Of a DNA stretch of 29,188 nt, positions 28,977-29,188 are shown one piece after another; position 1 is the stretch's first letter; every line of letters starts with the position of its first letter. The translations under genes and the position numbers were made by a program. Below the pieces are notes generated by a model. It searched no databases. It was not told the DNA's origin and worked only from the letters and a program-made list of their open reading frames with translations. The DNA comes from Chara braunii (lineage: Eukaryota > Streptophyta > Charophyceae > Charales > Characeae). Where the stretch lies: assembly GCA_003427395.1 (NCBI GenBank), contig BFEA01000022.1:697644-726831 (forward strand). Direction: 5' to 3'.

Positions 28977-29098
28977 GTACCTATGTTACAGCGAACGAGC
29001 AAACGCCCTCGATTGGCCTACCTCTGCGATTGCATTATAAAAGTTTTCGCATGTGGGTCGGTAGCTCGGCGGGGATACGCCCCTAAGGGTGGTGACAG
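28977..29098 (+). repeat. Interspersed repeat, copy 2
   Basis: Same family and orientation as 15,023-15,150. This copy has a TATAAAAG at about 29,035, where copy 1 has ATGTAAAAG, and GGTAGCTCGGCGGGG at the A-box-like position. Similarity stops abruptly after GGGTGGTGACA, exactly where a transposon-like terminus begins. Confidence 0.7.
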
Positions 29099-29099
29099 C

Positions 29100-29188
29100 C
29101 AGGGTTGTCAAGCCCCGGCCCCGGGGCCCCGGCGGGGGTCCGGGGGTCCGGGGGTGGGCACCCCCAGCCCCGGCTCCAGACCCCCCCC
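29100..29188. mobile_element. Probable hAT DNA-transposon terminus
   Basis: The sequence begins CAGGGTTGTCAAGCCCCGG and continues with CCCCGG, GGGTCCGGGG and CCCCGGC words. hAT elements typically start with CAGGG-type inverted repeats, and some have subterminal CCGG-rich repeats of this kind. It starts where homology to the interspersed repeat breaks, and the eight bases before it (29092-29099, GTGACAGC) are the candidate target duplication. The rest lies beyond the window, so transposase and the other end cannot be checked. Confidence 0.6.

Overview
This is a repeat-dominated piece of a nuclear eukaryotic genome. The signs are long microsatellites (CTT, GATA, CT/GA, AT, TTA, CAGA types), consensus GT-AG splice signals, remains of a non-LTR retrotransposon and a tRNA-derived SINE, a probable hAT transposon end, scattered single Ns, and no bacterial operon structure. 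The organism cannot be fixed from sequence alone. The retroelement types and intron style fit the green-plant lineage (perhaps a streptophyte alga) a little better than an animal, but that is a low-confidence guess.

Layout. 1-6.7 kb is a small gene island. It holds two unrecognised protein genes: an intron-poor gene of about 437 aa at 983-2296, and a two-exon gene of about 435 aa at 4018-4762 joined to 4984-5546, whose frame continues past one TGA to 5864. Both lie among copies of a palindromic repeat with arms like GTTGGCTACTGCGGGCCA; one long array of it (about 2.55-3.99 kb) has a two-palindrome higher-order unit of about 223 bp. 6.7-11.8 kb holds microsatellites, exon-like blocks with consensus minus-strand splice donors, a hammerhead-ribozyme-like core at 8071-8098 (minus), a duplicated segment whose copies each end in a (TTA)n tract, and a 1-kb degenerate CAGA-type tract. 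11.8-21.6 kb has no recognisable gene. It is built from several unrelated tandem arrays whose units fold as hairpins, and its two halves carry homologous blocks in opposite orientation (about 11.8 with 21.3 kb, and 14.4 with 18.8 kb), so it looks like a diverged large inverted repeat centred near 16.6 kb. 21.6-24.7 kb holds further hairpin-rich noncoding DNA and a SINE. 24.8-25.4 kb is a broken L1-type reverse transcriptase on the minus strand. 25.5-27.3 kb has nested perfect hairpins and a 55-bp minisatellite. 27.3-29.2 kb ends in a second copy of an interspersed repeat also present at 15.0 kb, interrupted by what looks like the terminus of a hAT transposon.

The most notable signal is structural. 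In at least three arrays with different loop sequences, neighbouring repeat units keep the loop but change both stem arms in a matching way (for example TCAGACCC/GGGTCTGA, GTTAGGAC/GTCCTGAC and CTCAGGG/CCCTGAG around a shared loop). That is either selection for structure or a palindrome-restoring mutational process acting across the region. No pathway connects the two protein genes.
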